From contig JAJFLF010000152.1 in NCBI GenBank assembly GCA_021772845.1, positions 1 to 5,506 of the forward strand: DNA of 5,506 nt, in the 5' to 3' direction. Positions 5,206 through 5,506 of this stretch are shown in pieces (position 1 is the first letter of the stretch; each line of letters opens with the position of its first letter). The notes below the pieces were generated by a model. The model saw only the letters and a list, made by a program, of their open reading frames with translations, did no database searches and was not told the DNA's origin. A program made the translations under genes and the position numbers. Source of the stretch: Mariprofundus sp. Lineage in GTDB: Bacteria > Pseudomonadota > Zetaproteobacteria > Mariprofundales > Mariprofundaceae.

Positions 5206-5506
5206 ATGGCGGTCTTTGATGTGTTCAATGGTGATGCCGATGGAATTTGTGCACTGCACCAATTAAGACTGGCCGAACCTTGTGAATCCGTGCTCGTGAC
5301 AGGTGTGAAACGGGATATAGCGCTGTTAAAAAGAGTAGATGCAAAGGCTGGTGATCAAGTCACTGTATTGGATGTGTCATTGGATAAAAATCGTGATGCT
5401 CTGATTCAGTTGATAGAGCAGCGTGTCAGCATTCTATATTTTGATCATCATTTTGCTGGAGATATACCTGTTTCCACATATTTCGACGCCCATATCAATA
5501 CCGACG
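5206..5506 (+). CDS. DHH-superfamily phosphoesterase-like protein (3' partial)
   Basis: The frame opens at ATG 5206 and stays open for 100 codons to the window edge. Three motifs of the DHH superfamily (which includes RecJ and NrnA) appear in order: FNGDADG (7-13, motif I, Asp10 and Asp12), TVLDVS (53-58, motif II, Asp56) and FDHH (79-82, motif III). These acidic and histidine residues bind the two metal ions, usually Mn2+, used for phosphodiester hydrolysis. The spacing and segments such as LVTGVKRDIALL resemble stand-alone proteins annotated as DHH family phosphoesterases rather than RecJ itself; the substrate cannot be told from this part. ATG 5206 is the only usable start, because an in-frame TAA lies at 5182-5184 and no ATG, GTG or TTG occurs in frame between. 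Its Shine-Dalgarno sequence is poor. The gene starts 21 bases after the previous stop, so the two may share a transcript. Confidence 0.87.
   Translation, partial: MAVFDVFNGDADGICALHQLRLAEPCESVLVTGVKRDIALLKRVDAKAGDQVTVLDVSLDKNRDALIQLIEQRVSILYFDHHFAGDIPVSTYFDAHINTD

Overview
The window is a compact, entirely plus-strand stretch of a proteobacterial chromosome, dominated by housekeeping genes. The ubiJ-ubiB order (as in the enterobacterial ubiE-ubiJ-ubiB block), the proteobacterial type of AhcY and an S-adenosylhomocysteine (SAH) riboswitch all point to Proteobacteria. Base composition is moderate and codon use is T-rich at third positions. I cannot place it at genus level; a gamma-, beta- or zetaproteobacterium would all fit.

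Layout. Positions 1-417 hold the 3' part of a ubiJ-like gene, whose 5' end is outside the window. After 30 bases comes ubiB (448-2049), a UbiB/COQ8 atypical kinase with two C-terminal membrane helices. The 104-base gap at 2050-2153 carries a sigma70-type promoter candidate and the ribosome binding site of metK (2154-3323, SAM synthetase). The 155-base gap at 3324-3478 is the richest non-coding piece. It holds a -10 element, an SAH riboswitch aptamer (3354-3422), a perfect 9-bp hairpin and the ribosome binding site of ahcY (3479-4885, SAH hydrolase). A strong intrinsic terminator (4895-4949) follows ahcY. It overlaps the start and signal-peptide codons of a small secreted protein with one EF-hand/dockerin-like loop (4900-5184). 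The window ends in the first 100 codons of a DHH-superfamily phosphoesterase-like gene (from 5206).

How the genes fit together. UbiJ and UbiB assist the ubiquinone hydroxylation and methylation pathway. Its methyltransferases (UbiE, UbiG) consume SAM and release SAH. MetK makes SAM, and AhcY removes SAH by splitting it to adenosine and homocysteine. The riboswitch senses SAH directly and is expected to turn ahcY on when SAH builds up. The two downstream genes have no evident link to this cycle.

Most of the window is ordinary. The points worth a second look are the riboswitch with its downstream hairpin, the terminator that doubles as signal-peptide coding sequence, and an Asp-to-Asn change in the UbiB ExD motif. 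I see no mobile element, CRISPR array, tRNA or rRNA.
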